Assembly: GCA_038093515.1 (NCBI GenBank)
Contig: JBBPSI010000066.1
Coordinates: 1 to 64,000, forward strand
Source of the DNA: Butyriboletus loyo
Taxonomy: Eukaryota; Basidiomycota; Agaricomycetes; Boletales; Boletaceae
Direction: 5' to 3'
Length of the DNA stretch: 64,000 bases
The notes beneath the pieces are model-generated. The model saw only the letters and a program-made list of their open reading frames with translations. It ran no database searches and had not been told where the DNA came from. This document shows, one piece after another, positions 10,263 to 21,073 of this stretch. Position 1 is the first letter of the stretch; each line of letters starts with the position of its first letter. The position numbers were made by a program, and so were the translations under genes.

Positions 10263-12381
10263 TCAGTCATGGCGTCGTACGCTTTTTGGGACCGAAACCC
10301 AGATAATTATCATGAGACCTAATATGCCCACCAACCTACACGGCGTTGGATGCCAGACTACCGACGCAGAAGGTATGTTTCACTTACACGGGTTGGAGCA
10401 TTGCAATCCCAGCGTTTGAGGCGATAGCACCTGCCATGAAGGGCACAAGCGCAGACCCTGCCTGACCTGACCCAGCAATCCAGCCGATCGCACCAGTCAG
10501 AAGCCAGCGAGGGAATACCCTGCCACAATGGTTCATAGCGATTGGGTACATCGGGCCCATCAACAGCCCGATGATCACGACGGCGACAGCATCACCGACA
10601 AGGGATGGCACGAACCATACTACGAGCTCGAGTCTATGCATAAAAATTAATGATCAAGCTCCTGTTACACGAACGATGCGCACCCAATAGCGCAAATAGC
10701 GTAGATAAGCAGCGCCAAACGTTCGCCGATCTGTGAAGGCCAGCTCAAGGTCAGCTTGTGTGTAGTGTATAGGGAACGGGCATCCAACCTTTTCGTTCAC
10801 CCATAATAACGCGACGCGACCAACCATCAGTCCTGTTCCTCTATGTTAACTGATCCCACACAAACAACAACCGACCCACCACCAAAAAATCCAGTAGAGA
10901 TGTATCCCGACGATACTCCTCCACCCCTAACGTCGATGATATATGTGACGATCCATCCTGGGTGTGATATCGTGAGTAATGGGTGCCACACACATGCAGC
11001 CTGATGACTGATTTTTACCTCCCATTGTCACCTCAGCCCCAACGTAAAATAGAATGAAGGATGCAAGAAGATGTACCTCCTTACAGGTGAATATTTGGCG
11101 GAAATGACTGCGTTCGCTTGTCTGCCTTGGTTCCGAGAATATCCCAATTTGTGCGAGACATTCTTGGCGGAAGACAATGAGTGTTTTCCACAACAACCCT
11201 AGAAACGAGGCTACCTTCTTGTCTCTTCAGTCGAAAAACAACAATGAGAGCGATTGTGTTGATTAATGCTATACCGAGAGAGGTGAGATAATGGAAGGAC
11301 CAGCGATTCAGCTGAGAAAACTGAGTAGCCACAAGTGGGGAGGAAAGAGCACCACCACCTGATAATAATCAGCAACCTGCGCAAAGTGCGTCGGAAGAGA
11401 CGCACCATACGCTGAAGGGGGGAAAGGGAGATTCAGAATACAGTATGACTACGAATAATTTTACTTGCCAGCCATGAAGATACCCATTTTTGTTTCCGCG
11501 TTTTCCTTGAAGCATGCTACGTACCCAACAGACTGGGCATTCTTCATTCCTAGGGTTAAGCAGTAAAGCAGTTGTTTGGTAGAGAACCTTACCTGCAAGG
11601 CCATGCCGATACCATTGATAAAGTACGCAAATACGAATACAGGAAATGGGGGTGCAGAACATTCAATGGAATACGCGATGACTTGGAACAATGAACCTAC
11701 AGGGATCAGTAAAAATAATAGCAAGTTCGCCGTGATGAAGTCACGGACCCAAGACCATGACCTGAAAATACTGAGATATTATGTGAATGTCTCGTATTGA
11801 ACTGCATGTCATTACCTTCCCAAATCCCAGCTTCTCGGTCAGGACGACGTTCGACAATGCACCACTTATAAACCCCTAGTGCATTCTCCGATTTCATACA
11901 CTGCTTCTGCAGTAGTGAGATGTGCAACGCACCAGACAGGCGAAGATGAATATCAATGAAACCATTGTGTATCCGACCTAGTCACGAAGCGTCAGCAACA
12001 TCCGCCTACCGGTGGGAAGGGACATACCCCATAGACCCGCTGGATCCGTGGCAGCAGTGGCCCGTTTGTTCCATCGTTCCATCCTTCGAGATAGATGAAC
12101 CAACAAACAGTCACAAATTGTATGTATTGTCGAGATCTTAGTGTTTGGGGTTTCGTCTCTGGGGTACTAGCGTGCATGTCGCAACTGAGCGTTCGGTGAC
12201 CTCTAGAGTCGGCAGTGGGCGCATCAGGGGCGATTCCAAGATCCTCGGGGCATTTGAGCACGGAAAGTCGAGAGGAGGTATATTGAGTCGCGATGGGGCT
12301 GAGCGCGATCGAATCGTCCTCGACAGAAAGGCCGATATCTGCTTTGGCTGTTGGAGGTGAGATAGCAGCAGGCAGGTCCAT
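10263..12381 (-). CDS. Major facilitator superfamily transporter
   Basis: This is a 478-aa polytopic membrane protein of unknown substrate, resembling fungal MFS proteins annotated near Bsc6/FucP-like carriers. Exons are complement(join(10263..10335, 10388..10633, 10684..10730, 10789..10838, 10880..10957, 11019..11162, 11215..11358, 11406..11411, 11469..11541, 11593..11696, 11749..11761, 11816..11875, 11933..11977, 12028..12381)). A hydrophilic N-terminus of about 90 residues precedes the first helix. Helix regions include VGYTMVSLIFIFACL, GFISGALSNVVLTEKLGFGK, VFVFAYFINGIGMALQ, RWSFHYLTSLGIALINTIAL, VHLLASFILFYVGAEV and DAVAVVIIGLLMGPMYPIAM. Two features need care: a GC-AG intron (11412..11468, CTG|GCAAGT) and a 6-nt exon (11406..11411). 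Together they restore MAAYGGGALSSPLVATQF, a strongly conserved transporter segment. A 13-nt exon lies at 11749..11761. Confidence 0.87.
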
Positions 12382-12996
12382 CTCCGAGAAGTGAGTGAAT
12401 CAGATTGTCGACTCTTCGAGCCGACTTTAAAGATACCAGCAAGCGAGAGTCAGACTCATCTTACGAATCGTCTTTCGGGCCATGGTCCGACGGTCGCTAA
12501 ACATAACAAGGACCTGGACTTTCCATGTCGTAAAAACCAATCAAAACGAGCGACGGATGAAGGTAGTGCCGCCAGAGCGTGTTCACGGGTTTCGTTGGCA
12601 CCAATCGTTTGCAGCGACACCCTGTAAATGAGGTAAAAGCGAGGACTAGATAATCTTAAATCATTTACAATGACGTTGAACGCATAAGATCGATAGGACG
12701 ACGAGGACCGATTACCAAATCGCCATCTCTCGCATTCATGGCCTCCTGACTCAGTGATCCCACAATTCAGTGTGATAAGCTGGTGCTGAACGTCATACGC
12801 CTGAATGTGCAGCCACGGCCGACAGAACGGAGTTCACTATGCGGGCTCGAGCATTCTAAGCATCTAAATTCAACCTAGGGAAGTTTTGAGGTTATTCATG
12901 CGCTATTCGTGTGCCAGTCATAAGCATGATTTTGGTTGCAGTAAGGGAAGTACATGGGCTTGTGGCGGGCATAGGATGCGAAAGAAGTGACCAACT
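12382..12996. other. Intergenic region upstream of the MFS gene
   Basis: This 615-bp stretch holds the promoter of the MFS gene and the 3' end region of the ribosomal protein gene, both on the minus strand. No coding frame or RNA gene is recognisable. Confidence 0.6.
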
Positions 12997-13491
12997 CTAA
13001 TCTGAGGCAGTTGTTACCCGCGCTAACATTGTATCGCATTTTCAATAAACTGACAACTACGACAAGGAAGGCGAGAACTTACTGTAAATGAGCTGGCCCG
13101 AGTGGTGCACAATGCGTTTGATCAAAGCTTCCTTCTCCAGATGTCTGATGGCGATACGCGCCAAGCTCCCATTGACTTTGAGTCGTTCAATGAGAATGCT
13201 TTGACTGATGAAGCGCCATGTAGGCACTTCCTTCATCACACGGTCATAGGTTACTTTATCACAAACGACCGAGTGCTGAGCCTTGTCCTTGACCTTGCCC
13301 TTCGACCACTTCTTCTTCTTTGCAGCTTTTCCGCCAGATGATGGGGGGGGTGCTTTTGCCTTGGCCTGAGTGAAACAGATTAGACCATGTGTAATCCAGA
13401 CAACAGCGCGTGCATCCAGCTCGCCCCCAAAGATTTAAGCGTGATCTTCGAAACGCTCGCTCACGCACGTCCGTAAAGCTAGACTCACCAT
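12997..13491 (-). CDS. rps25: 40S ribosomal protein eS25
   Basis: eS25 is a small-subunit ribosomal protein located near the head. Exons are complement(join(12997..13022, 13083..13365, 13489..13491)), giving 103 aa. The body reads KKKKWSKGKVKDKAQHSVV, then a winged-helix region with RLKVNGSLARIAIRHLEKE and IKRIVHHSGQLIYTR, and the end is VTTASD, all typical of eS25. The start codon ATG is followed at once by GTGAGT, so exon 1 is only three bases long and the second codon is 123 nt away. The last intron (13023..13082) must end at ...TGTTAG to give the expected TR..ASD tail; reading through instead adds an unrelated tail. The gene is head-to-head with the glucosidase II beta gene across 204 bp. 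Confidence 0.93.
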
Positions 13492-13695
13492 GATGTTGTG
13501 GCCGTGTCGTCGTTGTCGTCGATGTCGATGGAGGTCTGCTCGCTCGCTCTGCCAAACTGCTCCTCGGCGAATTCCGATAGTTTAATCTCCGTTTTAATCA
13601 AGCGCATTATGTAATCCGTCCTATGACATATGCCTAGCCACGTCGCGTTTTAAGGGCGCGCTCAGCACAAAACGGTGTAGTTAAAACGGTGTCAA
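13492..13695. promoter_or_regulatory. 204-bp divergent promoter between rps25 and glucosidase II beta
   Basis: The start codons of two oppositely oriented genes flank this interval, so it must contain both core promoters. No TATA box is clear on either strand. Confidence 0.5.
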
Positions 13696-15843
13696 ATGAT
13701 TCCTTGGTTGCTCCTTGCCGTCCCCCTACCCGGCCTTGCGGCACTTGACAAGACACATGGTGTTTCTCCTGCACTTCAAGCCAAATACGCTCCCACTGCA
13801 TCAGGAACGTGGTCATGTTTGGACGGCTCAAAGGAAATCCCTTGGAGTGCGGTAAATGATGATTATTGTGACTGCTCTGACGGCAGTGATGAACCTGGTA
13901 AGTTACAAATGAAATAGCCAATCTAGATTGAGCTGACGAGGTTAGGCACCAGCGCGTGTCCTGGGACCATGTTCTACTGTAAGAACGTAGGACATATTGG
14001 CACCAATATCCCCAGTTCACGTGTGCAAGATGGTCTTTGTGGTGAGTAATCCGTATAGTCCCAGACTGCCAAAATCTAACCTCATACTAGAGCCCGAATG
14101 TTGTGACGGGTCAGATGAGGCGCCAGGTGTGTGCTATAACGCATGCGAGGAGGTTGGCGAAGCATACCGCAAGAAGGAGGAAGCGGAACGTAAATTGCGA
14201 AAGACCGTGCGTGCAACAAATGTCGTGTCATAGTTATCATCTTATTCATTGTCTTCTAGGGTTCCAAAATACGTGCTACGTACATTGCATTTGCGCAGAA
14301 GGAGAAGAAACGCATCGAGAAACTCGTAGTTGACTTGGAACGCGAAATCGCGCCTCGTGAACACGAGGTAGAAAGGCTGAGAGGTGAGCAGCGTCATCAT
14401 ATGAGAAGCTCAGATGCTGACTCTCTACAAGACATTGCCAAACACGCAGAGTCGATGTCAGCTGCTGAATTAGAACGCAAGAAACAATCATGTAGGTGCT
14501 TCGTTTCACCCCCACCTTTCAGCATTGACACCTATTGTTCCTCGCGGTAGCACTCTACCAGTCGCTCCTCACTCATCATACGGCATTAAAGTCTCTGCGG
14601 AAAGAACACAAGAAGCATTTGGAGAAAGAAAAGGCACTTGGAGATGTCCTTGACACCCTGCGTACAGGATACAACCCCAATTACCAAGATATGGCGGTTC
14701 TGGAAGCCGTGCGAGGATGGGAATCACTCGCTGGGCTTCCACACATCAATGACATCCACAAGGGTGAGGATAGTAGCGCCGAGACGCAAGCCCGTGCTCC
14801 TGAGGTTGAGGAGGAAGAGGAGGGCATTTGGAATGCTGCTCAAATCGAGGAGGAGCTCGATCGTCTGCTAAAGACTGATCACATTACCTTGCTCCTGGAG
14901 CATGACAAGATCGTCGCCCATCCCACATCGCAATCGATTGGTAAGCCTACCTAGTGAATTCTTGGACGTAACATGTGACTAACCAATGAGCCTGACCTTT
15001 ACAGTTTTCGAAATAACCGCATATCTCCCTGATTTACTCGTTCCGCATTATGTCTCCCTTCGCGACACGGCCCTTTCTTGGCTAAAAGTCTTTGGTATTG
15101 GGAGTGGTGGGTCTGATGCCTCTGACGGTAGCTGTATAAGAACTTTGTATGCGAACAACTTTGCTGAAGGTTCCCATTGTAGAAGCCAATCAGGCGCGGC
15201 AGGCGCTGTCCGATGCGGAACATAGCCTCAAGCTCACGCGCGAGGAGGAAGAGACTGCGCGTAACGACCTCTCCGATCTATTCGACCCAAATGGGTTCGG
15301 TCCCGAGGGTGAATGGAAGAGGCTTGATGGACTATGTCTTGAAAAGGACGCTGGAGAGTTCGTGAAGTCTCGTGCTCAAACACTCGGATATTAATGCATC
15401 GATTGTAGTTATACCTACGAGGTCTGCCTTTTCGACGAGGCACGCCAAAAACCGAACAAGGGTGGATCGACGTTCAGCCTCGGGTAAGTGACAGGTTGGA
15501 TGGCATCCTTCCGGATCCAAAACTAATGTGCGAACAAGTAAATTTTCCTCGTGGAATAAACTCTCAAAACCCGGCGAGTTTGAATACTATACCAAACAGC
15601 GCTATACGCAAGGCACGAAATGCTGGAATGGACCTCAGCGCAGCGTCGAGGTAGTTGTTCTAATATCATCATTCGCTAGTTCGCTGAACAGTGTCTGCTT
15701 TTCTCCAGCTCATTCTTTCGTGTGGTACAGAGAATGCTTTACTAACTGTCGCCGAGTTGGAAAAGTGTGAGTACCAAATGACAGGCACGACTCCTGCTCT
15801 GTGCCATCCGTTGGAGGACGAGATGAGGAAAGACGAACTGTAG
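13696..15843 (+). CDS. gtb1: Glucosidase II beta subunit (PRKCSH-like)
   Basis: This non-catalytic ER subunit retains the alpha subunit and recognises mannose on N-glycans during glucose trimming. Exons are join(13696..13897, 13946..14041, 14091..14206, 14260..14383, 14432..14491, 14551..14940, 15005..15127, 15183..15357, 15409..15483, 15539..15650, 15709..15843), giving 535 aa. A signal peptide starts MIPWLLLAVPLPGLAALDK. Two LDL-receptor class A-like repeats follow (CDCSDGSDEPG and CCDGSDEAPGVC). Next comes a long charged coiled coil (about residues 140-210), an acidic stretch (EVEEEEEG), and a C-terminal MRH domain with YEVCLFDEARQKPNKGG, GTKCWNGPQRSVE and LILSCGTEN. The protein ends in KDEL, a direct ER-retention signal. 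Exon structure and domain order agree throughout. Confidence 0.95.
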
Positions 15844-16342
15844 TTTCGTGCGTTCAGAATATTTATTTTATTGAACAAAGCTGGTTGGTTCCGAGCGTAT
15901 GTGCTATCACTGAACACCGCCACCGTCGCTGATACAGTGGAACCGTGCCGGCCATGCCTATGCATACCCGCGTCACTAACCTTGCAGCATGTCATTATAC
16001 TGCACCGACGCGCCTGTAACATCGGGCCAAGACGAGTAGTCGCTAGATTTCTCACTACATTGTTCATTGTGCACAAAAGCTGAATTATATGTTTGCATCA
16101 TCTTTTCTAGTCCCTCGTCATGCAGACGGGCTGACTGGCAACTAACCCACCGATCAAGTGAATGACACGAGCCAACACGCGTGTTGTGGGCTGGTTGTGT
16201 GAATACATCGACGTGTTTGTGCATCCACCATCGTGTGCCATATTGTATCACTACATGAGTGGGATATGACACTTTGAATTCCTACTCCATGGGCCCATAT
16301 TCATACTCGTTCCTCCTCGCGCCCGCGCATACTAAGTGTAAC
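15844..16342. other. Intergenic region without recognisable gene
   Basis: About 500 bp lie between the glucosidase II beta stop and the F-box remnant. Only short unsupported frames are present. Confidence 0.55.
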
Positions 16343-17608
16343 ATGCATCAAACACTTCTCGCACCCGAGATCCTTCTGAGCATATTCAAGTATGTCACAG
16401 ATGCATTTAGGCAAGCCCCTCCTCCCAACGCTCGCCGCCATCGCGAGGACTTGCCAGTGGTTTGAGTGGCCGGTTGAGACTCTGGTACAAATCACCATCC
16501 ATCTCGGCCCTTTATAACATTCTTCCGCCCCAAGTGCAGAACAAAGAGTTGGTCTTGGTAAGTAAGCACGATATCTCATGTGCCACCGTGACCGGGACCC
16601 TGATCATCCGCGGGTGTGCAGAGTCGTCGAACGTTTTCTGGCTCTGATTGGAGGCGATTCCTGGATCGTGCAAGTCGTGTTCGCGTTCTCACCGAGAACA
16701 CAAACTCTGGTCACGGTCAACATGAGCGGTGCTCGGCTATCTGCGGGATTATCCTCTCCTCACTCCCAACCTGGCAAACAAGTCACCCCACCCTCAGTCC
16801 GGTTATCAACCTTTTTATCAACCCTTCGTTGCTATCTCTGGAGACCGATGTCAAATTGCTCGTCAACCACGTTATGTCGCAAGCTTGAACATCTGAAAAT
16901 CACTGGTAATGGCAGGTCTGCGGTAGGCACGATTTCAAGCGTCCTGCGTGGGTTCCACTATTTGGAGGCTTTACCCTGGTAATGATGCCTTCGTCCACCT
17001 TGTTCAGCTCAAGAGTCTCTCTTATTTGGCGTTCGATATGCGTTGGTCTGTACCCAATTTAGACGCGCTTCGTGATCGCCTTCGTCCGAGCAGCTTTCAT
17101 AGCCTGCAAACAACCTCAACTCGCTTGCGGACATGTTTCTCATGCCCGACGTCTCCCCGTTTAGTTTCCAGCTGGAGATCGAGTCGTTTTGCACCTCGCC
17201 GTCATTGCGCACGTTTTTATGCCCATTCACCACAAAGTTCCCCGCACGCAGACTTTCTCACTCGTTCACGTCATCGGGGCGAGCAGACGCTTCAGTCTAC
17301 ATGTGGGCCCGCCAGGACGCGAATACCGACTGGACGCATATGATCTGAAACTGCTTTTCGCACTGAAATCCTTGCGTGTTCTGAGCCTCATAGATCTGGG
17401 CGACCTCCAGCTGGACGACAGCCTCGTCAAGACGATCGCATCTGCATGGCCGGAACCCGAACGACTTCATCTTGGAACGGACGCTGCAGAGCACACACAC
17501 CCTTCTGTCACCTTCGATGGCCTCCTCTCGCTCCAAACTGCAGTCTTTCCGACGGGCGGAGGCGGACGAGATGTTGAGACGGTGATGCGACCGTCGAGGA
17601 GAGCCTAA
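16343..17608 (+). pseudogene. F-box/leucine-rich protein pseudogene
   Basis: An F-box-like start (MHQTLLAPEILLSIFKYV) is followed by typical agaric F-box protein pieces in shifting frames. These are LAAIARTCQWFEWPVETL, LWYKSPSISALYNILPPQ, DWRRFLDRASRVRVLTEN, PTLSPVINLFINPSLLSLE, LEHLKITGNGRSAVGTISS, FVHLVQLKSLSYLAFDMRW and LGDLQLDDSLVKTIASAWP. Consecutive pieces change frame near 16410, 16480, 16890, 16980 and 17340 at points with no usable splice sites. At 16480, for example, loss of two bases explains the break between ..WPVETL and LWYKS. Such proteins are substrate receptors of SCF ubiquitin ligases and form large, fast-evolving families in mushrooms. Sequence errors could mimic one break but hardly five. 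Confidence 0.75.
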
Positions 17609-18373
17609 ACGGGGTGACGAGGCGCGTGCGGGATGTGAACCCGACGGGGGGGAGAGGACGTCTGTGGGAGGTGGACGTACGACTGGCAGACGCACGCGAA
17701 GTGCCCTCAGCGGATGACCTGCCATGTTGATGATGGAGGGAGGTGCGTTTTTTTGCGGGTTTACTGTACCGGTGGTCTTGCAACATCCAGGTTATTAGGA
17801 TACTCTGCTTTCCTCCGTACGGTGCGAGTTTGTTTGCATGTTTCGTTAGCATGTGTTAGTACTTATGTCGGAAAACACGCCTGTTTTTCTTCTCCTGCAC
17901 TTCTTTACGCGATGTAATATTGAGAATAGTTTTCACAGACAGGGCGACGCGAGTTGAGTGAGATGCGCTACTCCCGTCGAGGGAATTACGACTGCCGAGA
18001 TTATTCGTATGACAGCCCCTGTTAGAGACGTCTGTCTCATTTTCGTTGCTCGATGTCACATCAAAACCATATCAACGCCCTGTCGATGACCCAAAACAAG
18101 ACGAGGGATCTAGGGCTTTCTATTTTTTTTTGGCAAATCGCCTCGCATGTACCGTCGGAATTTACGGGGAGAAAAACAAAGGTATAAACAAGTACTATCG
18201 TACGTTGCATAGTTTTAACCGGGTCGTCGTGAGATGTGTGAGCAAACCGAGGTATGCCCGAGATTATTACGGGCTACAGACAAAAGCCAACGACCAGACA
18301 AACCGAATGAAAAGAGAGTCAGTCAGTCAGAGAGAAAGTGTCGGGAAAAAAAGAAGTATGCGAATCGTTTAGT
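17609..18373. other. Intergenic region without recognisable gene
   Basis: About 765 bp lie between the F-box pseudogene and the stop codon of the Pho80-type cyclin. I see no coding frame, RNA gene or repeat with support. Confidence 0.55.
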
Positions 18374-19911
18374 TTAGGGACTTTCCATCCCCACGTCCTC
18401 ACTTACTTCCCGTACGTGTCGTTGTGCTCTCAACTCGGGCGTCGCCTCGCCTCTATCTCTATCTCTATCGTCTCGCTCTGGATCGTCGCGAACATCATTC
18501 GCACGAAATACACCCTCTCCTTGGGGTTCTTCCACGTCCCCACAACACGAGCCTGCTGAATTGGGTGGTCGTATCGTCGGTTCGTCGTCCGTCGTATCGC
18601 CACCTTCCGTTTCGGTTTCGGTGGATGTCTCGCTAAAAGTACTGCTGGCATCATCATCTCGGGTGTGCACTGCACGCATGCCCGGTGTTCGGTCGGGTGC
18701 GACAGAGCCGCCGTAGGCGTCAATGGCGCCCATCGCACGTGCGGGAGCTGTCGACGTCGAAGAGGGTAGTGATTGGAATTGCGTCGATGGTGTGCGGGGT
18801 GATTGAGTAGTCGTAGTCTGGGATGAGGATGGTTGCGGTTGCGATGGAGACTGGGAGAAGAGAACGAGCTGTTCGGCATATCTCTGCATTTCTTCTGGTG
18901 ATATGACCAGGGAGAAATTGTTAAGAAGAAGGAACTGGAGCTCTAGCTGGTTGAGCTCTGGTTGAGGTAGACCTCCGACCTAGACAATGTTCGTGTATGC
19001 ATTGGATATCGCGAAAATTTAATCATTGTTGAAAGCAAGATCGCAAGAGATTGACATACCTTGGCGTATCGCGAGTTGGTGTAAAACACGTCACTAAAGA
19101 ATTTACTGGCCACGGTGACGCCTGCAATGACCAGTCGGTGGACGTTGAATGAGTCGATGACAAAGGTACGGCCCGTAGCCTCCGAAGCGAGACGAGACAT
19201 TCTGTCAAAATAGACGAGGAGGGCAAGAAAGACTTCGTTTGTTGTCGGACAATACTTGAGAATCCGTAAAAGATATGCTTCGAGGGTGATGGTGGGGATG
19301 TTGCGGGCATGGAACGTAAGCGCGGATGCGGGATTGGCGAGTGCGGTGCGAGAGGCAGAGGTGAGAGAGCGCCATACAGGAGTGCGAGAGGCAGTGTCTG
19401 ATGGTGTGGCTTGGGAGTGATTTGGGAGGGAATGGGCTGCCGAATCTGCGGAGGAGAGGGCGTCGTTGGTCCGTGCGATTTGCGTGAGCAACGAAGCAAG
19501 AAGTTTGAGGAGGTCTGTCGGTGCGTAGGAGTGGATATCGACGGGTGGGGGCGGAAGGGCTGGCGGAGAGGGATGTGGGAAATGGATGGGAGCGTTATCG
19601 GGAGGTGGGGCGGGGAGGGTGGAAGCGGATGAAGAAAGGAGGAAATGGAGATGTTGTGGCGCGGCATTTTGCCGAGCAGTGAAAGGGTCGTAGGCCACAG
19701 TTGGAGGGACGGAATGGGAGTTTGATGAATTGAAATGTGAGGAAGAGGAAGTTTGATGAGCGGAAGAAGCAAACGTTTGCTGTAATTGGGGTTTTCGGTG
19801 GGAAGACCTGGGAGGACGGACGGAAGAGGAGGGGGCGGATATGGGTAGGGAGGACAATGAAGAGATATTTCTATGTTCTGAGGAGTGAAGCGGATTGACG
19901 AGGGCGAGCAT
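18374..19911 (-). CDS. Pho80-type (PHO85-partner) cyclin
   Basis: Cyclins of this group activate Pho85/CDK5-type kinases in nutrient and polarity signalling. Exons are complement(join(18374..18979, 19060..19911)), giving 485 aa. A disordered Ser/Pro-rich N-terminus leads into the cyclin box, which is split by the only intron. The box reads IPTITLEAYLLRILKYCP, EVFLALLVYFDRMSRL, FNVHRLVIAGVTVASKFF, SDVFYTNSRYAKVGGL and LNQLELQFLLLNNFSLVI, the order typical of PF08613 cyclins. The C-terminal third is acidic and Ser/Thr-rich. The ATG at 19911 (MLALVN) is used because upstream in-frame codons are not ATG. A second PHO85-type cyclin lies about 7.8 kb away on the same strand. Confidence 0.9.
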
Positions 19912-21073
19912 GATGACGGTCGGGAAGACTGACGCCGGACGAGATCTTGACAAAACACATCTCTCCCAGTCCCCGTGAGAATGTGACTGTCACGCAATCA
20001 ACAAACCCGTTCGCTCGTCATGTCTCCTCACGAACGTTCGCGTCAAACGAGATCCTGACCGGGTGCTGGTTGGCCCGAGCATGCAGCTGTGAATAACACG
20101 CTGGACTTGCCCATCACTTCCCTACCTGATATCTAGTGCGTAGAGCGTTTAAGAATTGCCAATTGGATGCAGCGCCACCGGGGGACATATCCTCGATCGA
20201 AAAAGGAGGCAAAGAAAACGAAAAGAATGACATGCTGTCACTGGACTGTTTCAAGCGGATAGCGACTTGCAAATTAACTCCTCCTATGTGTGACTGGTCT
20301 GTTTCATCTCAACCGCCAGCTCGATCACTTGAGGGCAAGTTCTTGTGTGTCACGTCTGTCCACCTCAAGTCAACCCGGGCGCATCAAACGTGTCTCTGGC
20401 CCACAGATTGGCAGTGTACGATGATGGTACCAAACTGGCAAGAGAGGCATATAGATTACGTCAACGACAAAGGGCAGAAGGACGAGTTACGACCTGGGGA
20501 AGCGATGACCACAGGCATGGCAGAGATCCGGGTCGAGCGGTATCAGATATGCGGCGGCGGAGGAGGAGGAGGAAGAGGAGGAGGAGGAGGGAGGTATGAG
20601 AAATGGAACAGGCGATCAAACACGGGAATATGCTCGGCTTCGATTCCGCGTTTTGTACAGATCCGAAAAGCGGTCGACAGATATCAAAATATCCGGCACA
20701 CTCGAGGGTATAAAGGGTGGGACCCGCAATCGACCGTGTAGCCGTCTTCCCTCGCCGCGCACGACCAGGACAACGAGCTCGGACGGATGGGTACGAGACG
20801 GGAAGAAAAGTCGCACGGTATTCGTTGGGGGGTCGCTGTCGGGTGGGCAGCAACGTTTTTGATATGCACGCCCGATTTTGAGCTCGGATTTATAACACCA
20901 ATTATCCTCTGCTAACTATCTCGGCGCCGTCGTCCCTCATAGTACACTCCTCTTCCCGCCCACCGTCCTCCTCGTCCCCGACGCCAAAAAGTATCCCCAC
21001 TCCCCACTCCCCGCTTTCCGTCGCTCTGCTCTCCTCCTCGACGCACCGCCCCGCTTTCTCCCCCGTTCAGCCC
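19912..21073. promoter_or_regulatory. 1.16-kb divergent intergenic region with GGA tract
   Basis: This region separates the Pho80-type cyclin from the SSXT-like gene. A TATAAAG motif on the plus strand lies near 20710, about 360 bp before the SSXT-like ATG. A long pyrimidine-rich stretch at about 20985-21070 directly precedes that ATG, as is common in fungal promoters. A frame spanning 20136-20741 has no ATG and crosses a GGA repeat, so I do not call a gene. Confidence 0.45.
20551..20594 (+). repeat. GGC/GGA trinucleotide tract
   Basis: GGC and GGA triplets run with small interruptions over about 44 bp in the intergenic region. Confidence 0.8.

Noticed and set aside
20136..20741. A 201-codon plus-strand frame crossing the GGA tract.
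   Set aside because: It has no ATG at its start, no family resemblance, and most of its length comes from low-complexity sequence. It lies in the divergent promoter region.
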